This document shows, piece by piece, positions 23,825 to 31,502 of a DNA stretch of 42,591 nucleotides; positions within the stretch are counted from its first letter, which is position 1, and every line of letters begins with the position of its first letter. A program made the translations under genes and the position numbers. The notes beneath the pieces were generated by a model. The model was not told where the DNA came from and did not search any database. It saw only the letters and a list, made by a program, of their open reading frames with translations. Source of the DNA: a virus; IMG/VR virus record IMGVR_UViG_3300037222_000058, positions 1-42,591 of that record; one strand, 5' to 3'.

Positions 23825-24073
23825 ATGAGCACCACAACGAAAACCAAGAAAGCCCCTAAAGCGAAAGCGGCACCCAAAGCGAAGGGGACGAAAACTCCGA
23901 AGGCTGCAACCTCCCCAAAAGGCAACCGTCACGAGAAGCGCGAGAAGGCGCTGGCGCTACGCAAGGCCGGCAAGACGTTCAAGGAGATTGCCAAGGCGTG
24001 CGGGTACGCCAACCCCGGCGCCGCTCACAACGGTGTCAAACGCGCCCAGGAGGCCGCCGAGAACGCCAAGTAG
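23825..24073 (+). CDS. Lys/Ala/Pro-rich HTH protein
   Basis: An 82-residue very basic protein with an AGGAGG site. Residues 1-40 are a histone H1-like Lys-Ala-Pro tail (KAPKAKAAPKAKGTKTPK). Residues 42-80 form a helix-turn-helix (REKALALRKAGKTFKEIAKA). The layout suits non-specific DNA coating with a sequence-reading head, like small nucleoid proteins. It has its own predicted promoter and a hairpin after it, which suggests strong, separate expression. Confidence 0.7.
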   Translation: MSTTTKTKKAPKAKAAPKAKGTKTPKAATSPKGNRHEKREKALALRKAGKTFKEIAKACGYANPGAAHNGVKRAQEAAENAK

Positions 24074-24078
24074 ACCGA

Positions 24079-24110
24079 GAGGGCTGCTGACGATCCGGTT
24101 AGCAGCCCTC
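24079..24110 (+). terminator. Stable hairpin after the HTH gene
   Basis: A 13-bp stem (24079-24091 with 24098-24110, one G-T pair) with a 6-base loop. No T-tract follows, so it may act as an mRNA stabiliser or a weak terminator. Confidence 0.5.
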
Positions 24111-24137
24111 ACACGAACTTGAAAGGATCTGGGGAGC

Positions 24138-25571
24138 ATGAACAAAAATGCGACGACCAAGATGAGCGAGACACAGACGTACGGAGCGGCGCAGAACTGG
24201 AAGCCCGTAGACGTGCATCCTGACTTCGGCGGCGAGGACCGCACCGTTCGCCCTCCCGTGCAGCCTGAGCCACGAGGCGACGCCGCGCGAGCCGACCCGC
24301 TAGTGCCGAGGTCCGGTGAAGATGCGTGGGCCAATGCACGGTCGAATGCGGATGTGGAAGCCGAGAACGCGCGGAGGGTGATGCCCCCCGGCGTGCAGCC
24401 TGTCCCACCGAACGGAAAGGACACGAAGATGAGCGTCATCCTGAAGGACCGTCTAGAGGCCGTGCGCGACATCCCGCTGAGCGCGGGGAGCCACCCGGCA
24501 CCAGATCCCGGCCAGACGCCCTGCGCGTTCTGCGTGGAGGAGAAGTGGTCATGGCTCACGGGCCTCGATTGGACCGACCACCCGAACAACAAAAGCCAGG
24601 TCATCGGCGCATTCCTCCGAGCGTTCCAGGACAGCTCCGACCAAGATGGCCGCGACAAGGTCGACGCGTGGGTGCTTGAGAACGCAGACCGGCTCTTCGC
24701 TACCGCTCACGACGAGCATGAGGAGACGCGCGGGTTCCTCGCGGCCGACTGGGCGACCCGTGTGGCGCTCCCGATCTGGCTCGACGTCGCCGGCGCCACG
24801 AATGCCGCAACGTCGCTGCGCACCCGCGGGCCGGTTGACAGCAGGGCCGAGGCTGCCTCTATTCGGGCGGCAATCGGGGAGATCCAGAAGGCTCTCCCCG
24901 ATTGGAATGAGGCGCAGCGCGAGCTGCGGCGCCTCGTGCGCGAGGCGGTCGCCGCCTACATCAAGGAGAACCCGCCGGCCCGGGCGGCTTGGGCGGCTGG
25001 GGCGGCTGAGGCGGCTTGGGCGGCTTGGGCGGCTGAGGCGGCTGGGGCGGCTGAGGCGGCTTGGGCGGCTGATGCGGCTGGGGCGGCTTGGGCGGCTGAT
25101 GCGGCTGGGGCGGCTTGGGCGGCTGGGGCGGCTGAGGCGGCTTGGACGGATGGGGCGGCTTGGGCGGCTTGGGCGGCTGAGGCGGCTGGGGCGGCTGAGG
25201 CGGCTGATGCGGCTTGGGCGGCTTGGGCGGCTGATGCGGCTGGGGCGGCTTGGGCGGCTGGGGCGGCTGATGCGGCTTGGGCGGCTGGGGCGGCTGGGGC
25301 GGCTTGGGCGGCTAAGGCGGCTTGGGCGGCTGAGGCGGCTTGGGCGGCTGAGGCGGCTGATGCGGCTTGGGCGGCTTGGGCGGCTGATGCGGCTGGGGCG
25401 GCTTGGGCGGCCCGGGCGGCTGAGGCGGCTGGCAACGAGGTCTACAAGGCCGTCAAGGCCGCGATCCTCGAGGAGTGGGGCGAGCGCTTCGAGCCCACGA
25501 CCACATCGATCAAGGCGTCCGCTATCGAGCTGCTCGACCGCATGGTCGCCGTGGGAGAGAGCACTTCCTGA
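24138..25571 (+). CDS. Protein with 50-unit Ala-Ala-X repeat
   Basis: A 477-residue protein. Residues 1-100 are Pro/Asp/Arg-rich and probably disordered. Residues 120-275 form a folded part with PCAFCVEEKWSWLTGLDW, a helical AFLRAFQDSSDQDG region and FLAADWATRVALPIWLDVAG. Residues 283-432 are fifty Ala-Ala-X units, where X is Trp 19 times, Gly 13, Glu 9, Asp 7, Lys 1 and Arg 1. A normal mixed end follows (VYKAVKAAILEEWGERFEP). Related Ala/Trp-repeat proteins occur in actinobacteria and phages without known function. The repeat could form a long Ala-rich helix. Confidence 0.75.
   Translation: MNKNATTKMSETQTYGAAQNWKPVDVHPDFGGEDRTVRPPVQPEPRGDAARADPLVPRSGEDAWANARSNADVEAENARRVMPPGVQPVPPNGKDTKMSVILKDRLEAVRDIPLSAGSHPAPDPGQTPCAFCVEEKWSWLTGLDWTDHPNNKSQVIGAFLRAFQDSSDQDGRDKVDAWVLENADRLFATAHDEHEETRGFLAADWATRVALPIWLDVAGATNAATSLRTRGPVDSRAEAASIRAAIGEIQKALPDWNEAQRELRRLVREAVAAYIKENPPARAAWAAGAAEAAWAAWAAEAAGAAEAAWAADAAGAAWAADAAGAAWAAGAAEAAWTDGAAWAAWAAEAAGAAEAADAAWAAWAADAAGAAWAAGAADAAWAAGAAGAAWAAKAAWAAEAAWAAEAADAAWAAWAADAAGAAWAARAAEAAGNEVYKAVKAAILEEWGERFEPTTTSIKASAIELLDRMVAVGESTS
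24984..25433 (+). repeat. 9-bp tandem repeat, 50 units
   Basis: Fifty units of GCGGCT followed by a variable codon, almost all TGG, GGG, GAG or GAT. One unit has ACGGAT instead of GCGGCT. Larger blocks recur, for example the X order W-W-D-G-W appears three times. All six frames are nearly free of stops here, so long antisense frames are artefacts. Confidence 0.95.
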
Positions 25572-25723
25572 TGGGCGCCGGAGAGCAAGGTGGCGCGATG
25601 AGGCTCGAGCGCAGAGAGGCGAAACGCCGCATCGAGCAGCGCAGGCTCGGCGCGGCAGGGCGACGCATCGCAGACGGGCGCCCAACTATCACGGATTTGC
25701 AACGCATGAGTGCACAGGAGTAC
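25571..25723 (+). repeat. 153-bp perfect direct repeat, copy 1
   Basis: Identical over 153 bp to 25959-26111 (offset 388). It begins at the ATG overlapping the stop of the Ala-repeat gene and ends inside the small basic gene. No differences between copies were found by eye, so the duplication is recent or maintained by recombination. Confidence 0.95.
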
Positions 25724-25759
25724 ATAAGGGCCTCTAGTACAAACGTCCAGAAGACTTGA
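25598..25759 (+). CDS. Truncated copy of small basic protein
   Basis: A 53-residue protein, MRLERREAKRRIEQRRLGAA to RMSAQEY, then a foreign 11-residue end where the repeat stops. An in-frame ATG at 25571, overlapping the previous stop, would give 62 residues. The full version is at 25986. It is probably a duplication remnant and may not be functional. Confidence 0.5.
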   Translation: MRLERREAKRRIEQRRLGAAGRRIADGRPTITDLQRMSAQEYIRASSTNVQKT

Positions 25760-25784
25760 TATCCTGCCACCGATAGTCGATACT
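25756..25784 (+). promoter_or_regulatory. Promoter, TTGATA / GATACT, in duplicated leader
   Basis: TTGATA (25756-25761), 17 bp, GATACT (25779-25784). The predicted start, 7 bases on, is the A of ATG 25791, as at 22614. That ATG opens a 14-codon leader frame ending inside the start region of the next gene. Shared with the 22582 copy: CTAGTACAAACG upstream, GATACT, and ATGAACACTAA at the gene start. Confidence 0.65.
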
Positions 25785-25824
25785 AGAAACATGGACAAGC
25801 AAGCAAGAGCAAAGGATCGGGACT

Positions 25825-25989
25825 ATGAACACTAACGCGACACTCACACAGCAGGATGAGAACCGCTACTTCACGCTCCGCGCGGATGGCCTGGACCACG
25901 ACGCAGCCGTCGACCAGATCAGCAAAGAGAACAGCGGTAGCGACAACAACCGCACTGAATGGGCGCCGGAGAGCAAGGTGGCGCGATGA
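25825..25989 (+). CDS. Small acidic protein
   Basis: A 54-residue protein; AAAGGA lies before the ATG. It is Asp/Asn/Gln-rich (NRYFTLRADGLDHDAAVDQI). The last nine residues are coded by the 153-bp repeat, and its stop overlaps the next ATG (ATGA). No family was recognised. Confidence 0.5.
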   Translation: MNTNATLTQQDENRYFTLRADGLDHDAAVDQISKENSGSDNNRTEWAPESKVAR

Positions 25990-26111
25990 GGCTCGAGCGC
26001 AGAGAGGCGAAACGCCGCATCGAGCAGCGCAGGCTCGGCGCGGCAGGGCGACGCATCGCAGACGGGCGCCCAACTATCACGGATTTGCAACGCATGAGTG
26101 CACAGGAGTAC
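25959..26111 (+). repeat. 153-bp perfect direct repeat, copy 2
   Basis: Second copy of 25571-25723. It spans the junction between the small acidic gene and the full-length basic gene, so a recombination between copies would delete the promoter at 25756 and the acidic gene. Confidence 0.95.
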
Positions 26112-26267
26112 GCGCTCACAATGGACAGGATCGATCGCAGAGAGGCGGAACGCAGGCGCACGCCCTCTAAGGGCCTGAGGCGCTTCCGCTGGTTCAACCG
26201 CCGCAGGAGCAGGGACCCTCGCCGCACAGGTATACCCAAGCACCCGAACTGCCGGTGCTCGCTATGA
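25986..26267 (+). CDS. Small Arg-rich basic protein
   Basis: A 93-residue protein coupled by ATGA to the preceding gene. It is strongly basic, with RLERREAKRRIEQRRLG early and a GLRRFRWFNRRRSRDPRRTG stretch later, and ends CRCSL. Probably nucleic-acid binding; no family was recognised. A truncated copy is at 25598. Confidence 0.6.
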   Translation: MRLERREAKRRIEQRRLGAAGRRIADGRPTITDLQRMSAQEYALTMDRIDRREAERRRTPSKGLRRFRWFNRRRSRDPRRTGIPKHPNCRCSL

Positions 26268-26371
26268 GTAGCCGCCACTCGACCACGCCCGAGGGTTATC
26301 TGCACCTGGACTTCGAGGACCGTGGGCCGTTTGAGACGAACTGTCCTATCGATTACGAGGAGGAGCGATGA
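26264..26371 (+). CDS. Very small acidic protein
   Basis: A 35-residue frame whose ATG overlaps the previous stop and whose stop overlaps the next start. It reads HSTTPEGYLHLDFEDRGPFE and ends in an EEER run coded by the next gene's ribosome site. Overlaps support translation; function unknown. Confidence 0.45.
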   Translation: MSSRHSTTPEGYLHLDFEDRGPFETNCPIDYEEER

Positions 26372-26451
26372 TGCTGCGCGCGCTGTGGATCTACCTCAAG
26401 ACCTTTGAGGGACTAACGTGGGCACAAGCCCGCGTGAGGGCAGAAGAGTGA
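26368..26451 (+). CDS. Very small protein
   Basis: A 27-residue frame (two ATGs, 26368 and 26371) right after GAGGAGGAG. It reads MLRALWIYLKTFEGLTWAQA and ends RVRAEE, an amphipathic helix. Function unknown. Confidence 0.4.
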   Translation: MMLRALWIYLKTFEGLTWAQARVRAEE

Positions 26452-26669
26452 ACCGGCACTTCCACAAACGCAGGTTCAAGCACATGTTCCCAAATGCGCA
26501 GTTTCTTCTTTGTCTCAAGCGTTCTCAGACATGCTCACCGATCATCGACGATCACCGCACGAGAGACCTGCGATCTGAGCACTACGCTACGCATACGTCG
26601 ATCGCAGCACCTCGCAGCGTCGCACGAGCGGATGCCGAAAGCCTACGAGAGCAAAAAGACCATGACTGA
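26448..26669 (+). CDS. Doubtful small basic frame
   Basis: A 73-residue frame from GTG 26448, overlapping the previous stop (GTGA). It starts NRHFHKRRFKHMFPNAQF and has an irregular composition. It is the only frame that fills 26452-26660, but it could be non-coding sequence. Confidence 0.3.
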   Translation: MNRHFHKRRFKHMFPNAQFLLCLKRSQTCSPIIDDHRTRDLRSEHYATHTSIAAPRSVARADAESLREQKDHD

Positions 26670-26880
26670 CTACCGACCTCGCTACAAGCCGCACCGCCTC
26701 AACCTAGGCAGCGAGAAGGAATCCACCTTCGCTGTTATTGAGGAGCACAGCCGTACCATAGTTGCGAAGGGGCCGATGAACTACGACGACGCCTTGAAGA
26801 TTGCGGACCGGAAGAACGCAGAGCTGGCAGCTAGTCGGATCAGCGCCAGTAAACCAAAACGAAAGAAGGCGAGAAAATGA
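26662..26880 (+). CDS. Small basic hypothetical protein
   Basis: A 72-residue protein from ATG 26662; ATG 26632 is in frame and would add 10. Neither has a strong ribosome site. It reads RPRYKPHRLNLGSEKESTFA, a beta-hairpin-like middle, DDALKIADRKNAELA and a Lys/Arg end. Its stop overlaps the next ATG. Function unknown. Confidence 0.55.
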   Translation: MTDYRPRYKPHRLNLGSEKESTFAVIEEHSRTIVAKGPMNYDDALKIADRKNAELAASRISASKPKRKKARK

Positions 26881-27083
26881 ACAGTGTACGGTTTGAGGTA
26901 ATCGGCGGTCCAGAGGGACCATGCCTTGCGGTATTCCCGGAGGGCGAGCCCGCCGGCGAACGGATCGCCGGGCCAAAGCCGTGGGGCAGCGGTAGCGTGC
27001 TCTATTCGTGGGAGGTCACCATTGACGACTTGATCAAGGCGCTGCCAGCGGATGCTGTGGCAGAGGCGCGCGCTGCGCTGTAA
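26877..27083 (+). CDS. Hypothetical protein
   Basis: A 68-residue protein coupled by ATGA to the gene before. Beta-rich N-terminus (VRFEVIGGPEGPCLAVFPEG), then SWEVTIDDLIKALPADAVAE. No family was recognised. Confidence 0.6.
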   Translation: MNSVRFEVIGGPEGPCLAVFPEGEPAGERIAGPKPWGSGSVLYSWEVTIDDLIKALPADAVAEARAAL

Positions 27084-27108
27084 CACCGGTTGCGTGGCGT
27101 GGTACACT
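27080..27108 (+). promoter_or_regulatory. Promoter with extended -10 and long leader
   Basis: TACACT (27103-27108) preceded by TGG, with GTAACA at 27080-27085 (17 bp). The transcript would have a leader of about 110 bases, GC-rich at first and then A-rich, before the ATPase gene. No other gene was seen in 27084-27222. Confidence 0.45.
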
Positions 27109-27222
27109 TAGCGGGCCACGGCGACCACAGGCAACTCCGACCCGCGAGGGCGAATGTCTCCAAACAGAGCGCCGTTGCACTCTACCTAAAATAAAAGAGA
27201 TAAAATCGAATAGGAGGTTCGG

Positions 27223-28062
27223 ATGGCGGCAGCCAAAAAGAATCCTCGCCTGTTGCAGGACAATGAGAATGAGCCGCTTCACATTCTCTACTATGGGGAC
27301 GGGGGCACCGGCAAGACATCACATATGTGTGCGCTAGCGAACATCGGTCGTGTGCTGATAGTGAATGCGGAGAAGGGCGTCAAACGACGCGCGCTCCAGC
27401 GCATCGGAATTGCGGTTGACAACATCGAGGTCTTCCCGGTAGGAGACGAGGAAATCACGTTCGAGTCACTGGAGCGCGAGTGGCTCCGTGTACGTGAGGA
27501 GCTAAATGCGGACCCTACGGCATATGTTGGTTTCTTGTGGGACTCGATGACACAGATTTACAACGTCCTGCTCGAACACGCCAAGGTAGCCGGCGAAGAA
27601 TGGGAAGCCCGCACGGGCAAGAAACGCGACCCGCGCAACGACTACGGCGACGCTAACGATCAGCTGCGAAAGCTAACTCGGAAAGCGATGGACCTTCCGT
27701 GTCACTTTGGTGCTAGCGCACTAGAGCGACGGGACCAAGACGATGACGGTGTTGTTGTGTACCGGCCGTCAATCCCGCCGGGATTGATGAAGGACACCTA
27801 TGGCTGGTTCGACCTTGTAGCACACACTACCCTAGTGGCAGTAGGTGAGCACGAGCAATATCACGGGCTCTTCAAACCGATCGGAAAGTACAAGGGCAAA
27901 GACCGCGAAGGGATCATGCCACGAACGGTAGTCAGCCCATCGTTCGACCGAGTGATAGCGTACGCTGAGGAGACGCTAACAGCCGCAACAGACCCCGTGA
28001 TGATAACCGCACAAGAACAAAAAAACGAGCAAAAGAAAAGTCAAACACAGGAGGACAAGTAA
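27223..28062 (+). CDS. Sak4-like RecA-fold ATPase
   Basis: A 279-residue protein with a strong TAGGAGG site. Walker A is GDGGTGKT (about residues 26-33), followed by RVLIVNAEKGVK and a Walker B-like GFLWDSMT (about 104-110). This is the AAA_24/Sak4 pattern of phage single-strand annealing/recombination ATPases. The next gene is an SSB-like protein, the usual partner of Sak4. The C-terminus is Gln/Lys-rich. Confidence 0.8.
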   Translation: MAAAKKNPRLLQDNENEPLHILYYGDGGTGKTSHMCALANIGRVLIVNAEKGVKRRALQRIGIAVDNIEVFPVGDEEITFESLEREWLRVREELNADPTAYVGFLWDSMTQIYNVLLEHAKVAGEEWEARTGKKRDPRNDYGDANDQLRKLTRKAMDLPCHFGASALERRDQDDDGVVVYRPSIPPGLMKDTYGWFDLVAHTTLVAVGEHEQYHGLFKPIGKYKGKDREGIMPRTVVSPSFDRVIAYAEETLTAATDPVMITAQEQKNEQKKSQTQEDK

Positions 28063-28063
28063 C

Positions 28064-28528
28064 GTGGCTAAGCTCAACAAAAAACAGTCCAAAGAGGTTG
28101 ACAAAGCATCCGGGGGTTTCGAGCCGCTGGTTGATGGTGTCTACCATGCTCGACTACGCACAGTTGAGGTCAGCGAGAACCCCGGACCCTCGGGGTCGCA
28201 TTATTGGAAGTGGGAGTTCGAGGTCGTAGAGGAGCCGTACATCAACCGGCGCCTATGGACCAACACCTCGCTCGCTGATGCCGCGGCTTTCAAGCTGAAG
28301 GAGCTGTTCGATGCGTTCGGCGAGAATACTGATACAGACACCGATGAGCTGTGTGGTCAGGTGGTGCGGCTGGTCGTCTCGACCCGCACGATTCAGCAGG
28401 GTACGCGTAAGGGCGAGATCAGCAACCAGATCGACCGCGTGTCGCCGGCAGATGAGGAGTTCGAGATCCCCGAGGATCCTCAGACATCAGGAGCCGTCAA
28501 GGGCGATGACGGCGAGGACTTGTTCTAG
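28064..28528 (+). CDS. Single-strand DNA-binding-like protein (DUF669 type)
   Basis: A 154-residue protein, GTG start right after the ATPase stop. The middle (GVYHARLRTVEV, SGSHYWKWEFEV, RRLWTNTSLADAA) matches phage DUF669-type proteins, and the end is acidic with a terminal Phe (GDDGEDLF), like the protein-docking tail of SSBs. It probably coats single strands for the Sak4 ATPase and the replication proteins. Confidence 0.75.
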   Translation: MAKLNKKQSKEVDKASGGFEPLVDGVYHARLRTVEVSENPGPSGSHYWKWEFEVVEEPYINRRLWTNTSLADAAAFKLKELFDAFGENTDTDTDELCGQVVRLVVSTRTIQQGTRKGEISNQIDRVSPADEEFEIPEDPQTSGAVKGDDGEDLF

Positions 28529-28659
28529 CCGATAAGCAAAACATGGGCCGCAGCTCGCGGTGAGGTCTCTCCCCGGTCCCGACTCACTGCTGGTAGCTAG
28601 CGTATGAAAGACCCGAGGGTAATCGGGCGCCCACTACCTTACTTGAGAAGGAGGACCGG

Positions 28660-28962
28660 ATGAGCGCGATGGGAAAGAACTTGGAGCGCTGGCGACGAGC
28701 AGTCGCTACGCATGACGTCGAGAATCCGAAGCACACTAGCTACGGGATCGGGCTCTCACACTTCGACCTAGAGCGCCTAGGGCTCACCGAGGGCGAGGAG
28801 CTATGGGACGGGATCAGGGTCCAGCTTGACGGCGGGCAGGCAGGCAACTTCCGCGTGCTCTGCGACGGCGACCACGACGAATGCAACCTTCACGATAAGG
28901 AAGCAGCTGATATCAAACCCGTGCACGCAGTCTCCAAAGACCGCGATCTTGTGCCTGCCTAA
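28660..28962 (+). CDS. Hypothetical protein
   Basis: A 100-residue protein with AGAAGGAGG before the ATG. It is acidic and His/Asp-rich (RVLCDGDHDECNLHDKEAAD). Its last base is shared with the prim-pol start. The 131-bp gap before it is GC-rich with short hairpins and no clear promoter. No family was recognised. Confidence 0.65.
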   Translation: MSAMGKNLERWRRAVATHDVENPKHTSYGIGLSHFDLERLGLTEGEELWDGIRVQLDGGQAGNFRVLCDGDHDECNLHDKEAADIKPVHAVSKDRDLVPA

Positions 28963-31451
28963 TGGCTAAGCTGCGAGATGCTCAGGCGCTCCACAAACTA
29001 GGGTGGCGAGTCGTCGCAGCACCGCTGGCGGGTAAGGCGCCGATCGGCAGCTGGAAGGCAGCACAGACCAAGCCAGCAACGCCTGAGGAGTTGCAGGAGG
29101 CGTTTGCGAAGGACCACAACATTTTCATTATCACTGGCGCGATCAGTCGGCTGGCTGTGCTCGACTGCGACGACCAAGCAGCGGCGGATTACTGGCGCGA
29201 TCGGCTCGGGTCGGTGCTAGACGAAACAACCTGTGTCAACACGGGGCGCGGGCACCACTACTACTTCCGGCTCGCAGAGGGTGAGACTCACAAAGGGCGC
29301 TCCAGCCTAGGAGGCGGCAGCGGTAAGTGGGACCTACGCGCAGATGGGGGCGGTGTTGTCGCTCCTCCTAGTATCCACCCAACAGGTAGAGTCTATAGGT
29401 GGGGTCGGGGTCGCGGGCCTGACGCACTGCAAGACGCCCCAGATGCTCTGTGGGCCGACGAGAAGAAGTCTTCATCGAATACGACTGGCCCTTCTTCCCT
29501 TCTCTCACACCTGCTAACCAAACCACCAGAGGAGGGCGAGCGTAACAACTGGCTTGCTAAAGTAGCTGGGCACCTCGCAATCATACACCCACATCAAGAC
29601 GCCTTCGAAGAGACGGTTCGCGGTTATGGGCAGCAGATAGGTCTTGAGGTGCCTGAGATCGAGAAGCTCATAAGGTCAATATGGGAGTCCGAGCAGGCGA
29701 AGATCGGCAAAGGCCCGCCCGAGCCGGCCGCGGAGGGTGAGGGCGGCAGCTGGCGTATCACTAACTGCACCGAAGAGTCTGGTTGGTTGATGTCTGGGGA
29801 TATTCGTATCCTCACGCAGATCCGCGAGCGCGACTCGGACGGTAACTGGCAGGCGGCTATTGCTCCGTGGCTCAACGCAGACCTGCGCGCTATCGGAATC
29901 TTCGAGATGCCCGACGATACGCGACTCTATCACGTTGAGGTGCGTACGCAAGATCGAATCTATGATGGAGATGTAAGCAGCAAGACATTGGGTGACAACA
30001 AAGCCCTCGTACAATGGCTCGCCGGCTTCGGAGTAAGCTTGGCCGCACCGGACGGCATCTACCCCCGCGGGATGGCCTCAGGCGCCCGTCTGGTGCGCTA
30101 TCTGGAGGTCCAGCAGCCGCCTGTGCAGCTAGCAGTCACTGCGCTGGGGTGGCACGAAGAGTCCGGAGCCTTCATCACCCACGAAGGACTCCTACGATCC
30201 GACGGATTCGCTCCCTTTGAGGCCGTCAGACCCGCCCCACGTGTGCGTCAGTGGGCGCCTTACGTATACGGGCTGGATGGTGCCGAGCACACCGCTCAAG
30301 ACGTGCTATCAGAGGTGCTGACGTTCCACGATGAGCGTGTAGCAGCAGTGTTTGGTGCTTGGTGGGCAGCCTGCCTACTCAAGCCTCAAATCGCCCGCGA
30401 GTTCTCACAGTTTCCGTTCATGGCGCTCGAGGCCCCTTCAGAGAGTGGAAAGACGACGGGATATTTCCCTTTGATGTTGGAACTCGCCGGCAACACGCAA
30501 GGCAACAGCAACCCCACACGCGCAGCTATGCGTGATTATCTGAGCGCACACCGCTCCGGGATCGTATGGGTTGATGATCTAGATAACCTAGACGCGCTCG
30601 GCGAGCTGATTCGCTCAACGACCGTCAGCGGGACAGTCGTCAAGAAGGCGCTCAACCAGTCGGACCAGATCAGCGTGCAGCTAGTGGCGGCACTATGTGT
30701 GAGCGGCGAGTCCCTCGGTCTGCACGGGCAGAAGGCCCTACTCGACCGCTCGATCGGACTAGAGGTCCCGAGCCCGGTAGGCCGGCGCAGCCTACACGGC
30801 GATTACTCTCAATTCCAAGATATCGTTGAGCTGAAAAGAAAGCACCCGACTTTGAGCGACTACGCCGGCACGTATATGGTGCGCGCCCTGAAGCTAGTAC
30901 CTGAAATCCCCTCTAAGGCTCTCACTCTGCGGGAGGGTGACGGCCGGTTGATGGACAAGCTCACGATCATGCGCCTTGGGGTGTGGGTGCTCCGTACGCT
31001 TATCGACCACGAGAGCAGCGAATGGGTGGATCGCCACGTAGAGGGGTGGGTAGCCGAACAGCTCGCAAATTACGACCCTGCCGACAACAGTCTCACGATG
31101 CAGCTGCTCCCTGCCGCCCTCAAGCGCCTAGGGCGCCCAGGGCAGCCGATGGGGCCTGACACGAGTCGCTCTCGACCAGCCAGTCCTGTTTTCATCCGTG
31201 CGCAAAAGTCTGATATCTGGTTCAATCCCACACTGCTCGCGGAATGGTGGAGCGACATTCACTACGGTCGCATAGATCAGCGCACAGCCTCAGCCGAGGC
31301 CCTCAAGCAGCAAGCAAATGCAATCGGGGCGGGCGGTCGTAAAGGCGTCGACCGACGGTACTTCAAGTACTCAACCGGAACTGGAGGCGCGAACTATTGG
31401 CGCCTTCCAGACGACATCGCCGAACAGGTCATACTGAGATCCGAGGCTTGA
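28962..31451 (+). CDS. Bifunctional primase-polymerase / helicase-like ATPase
   Basis: An 829-residue protein. Residues 1-165 are a prim-pol domain: GWRVVAAPLAGKAPIGSW, the metal motif LAVLDCDD (about 64-69), the substrate motif GRGHHYYFR (about 91-99) and ADGGGVVAPPS (about 130). The C-terminal half holds a P-loop, ESGKTTG (about 490-496), and a Walker B IVWVDDLDN (about 533). The protein would both prime and unwind at the phage fork. It sits between the recombination pair and the nuclease genes. Confidence 0.88.
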   Translation: MAKLRDAQALHKLGWRVVAAPLAGKAPIGSWKAAQTKPATPEELQEAFAKDHNIFIITGAISRLAVLDCDDQAAADYWRDRLGSVLDETTCVNTGRGHHYYFRLAEGETHKGRSSLGGGSGKWDLRADGGGVVAPPSIHPTGRVYRWGRGRGPDALQDAPDALWADEKKSSSNTTGPSSLLSHLLTKPPEEGERNNWLAKVAGHLAIIHPHQDAFEETVRGYGQQIGLEVPEIEKLIRSIWESEQAKIGKGPPEPAAEGEGGSWRITNCTEESGWLMSGDIRILTQIRERDSDGNWQAAIAPWLNADLRAIGIFEMPDDTRLYHVEVRTQDRIYDGDVSSKTLGDNKALVQWLAGFGVSLAAPDGIYPRGMASGARLVRYLEVQQPPVQLAVTALGWHEESGAFITHEGLLRSDGFAPFEAVRPAPRVRQWAPYVYGLDGAEHTAQDVLSEVLTFHDERVAAVFGAWWAACLLKPQIAREFSQFPFMALEAPSESGKTTGYFPLMLELAGNTQGNSNPTRAAMRDYLSAHRSGIVWVDDLDNLDALGELIRSTTVSGTVVKKALNQSDQISVQLVAALCVSGESLGLHGQKALLDRSIGLEVPSPVGRRSLHGDYSQFQDIVELKRKHPTLSDYAGTYMVRALKLVPEIPSKALTLREGDGRLMDKLTIMRLGVWVLRTLIDHESSEWVDRHVEGWVAEQLANYDPADNSLTMQLLPAALKRLGRPGQPMGPDTSRSRPASPVFIRAQKSDIWFNPTLLAEWWSDIHYGRIDQRTASAEALKQQANAIGAGGRKGVDRRYFKYSTGTGGANYWRLPDDIAEQVILRSEA

Positions 31452-31476
31452 TTTAGCGGTCCGGCTGTGCTAGGAT
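31448..31476 (+). promoter_or_regulatory. Promoter with extended -10
   Basis: TTGATT (31448-31453), 17 bp, TAGGAT (31471-31476) preceded by TGC. It overlaps the prim-pol stop and serves the gene at 31503. Confidence 0.6.
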
Positions 31477-31502
31477 TTCTCAAAACGCGAAGGAGGTCAA
31501 TC

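Noticed and set aside
24984-25433. Diversity-generating retroelement variable region
   Set aside because: No reverse transcriptase or template repeat is present; variation is at whole units and not at scattered adenines.
24549-25685. Long antisense frame with Ser-Arg-Pro repeats (and another Ala-rich antisense frame at 24956-25435)
   Set aside because: Both arise because the 9-bp repeat lacks stops in all frames; there is no ribosome site and the + strand protein has ordinary flanking sequence.
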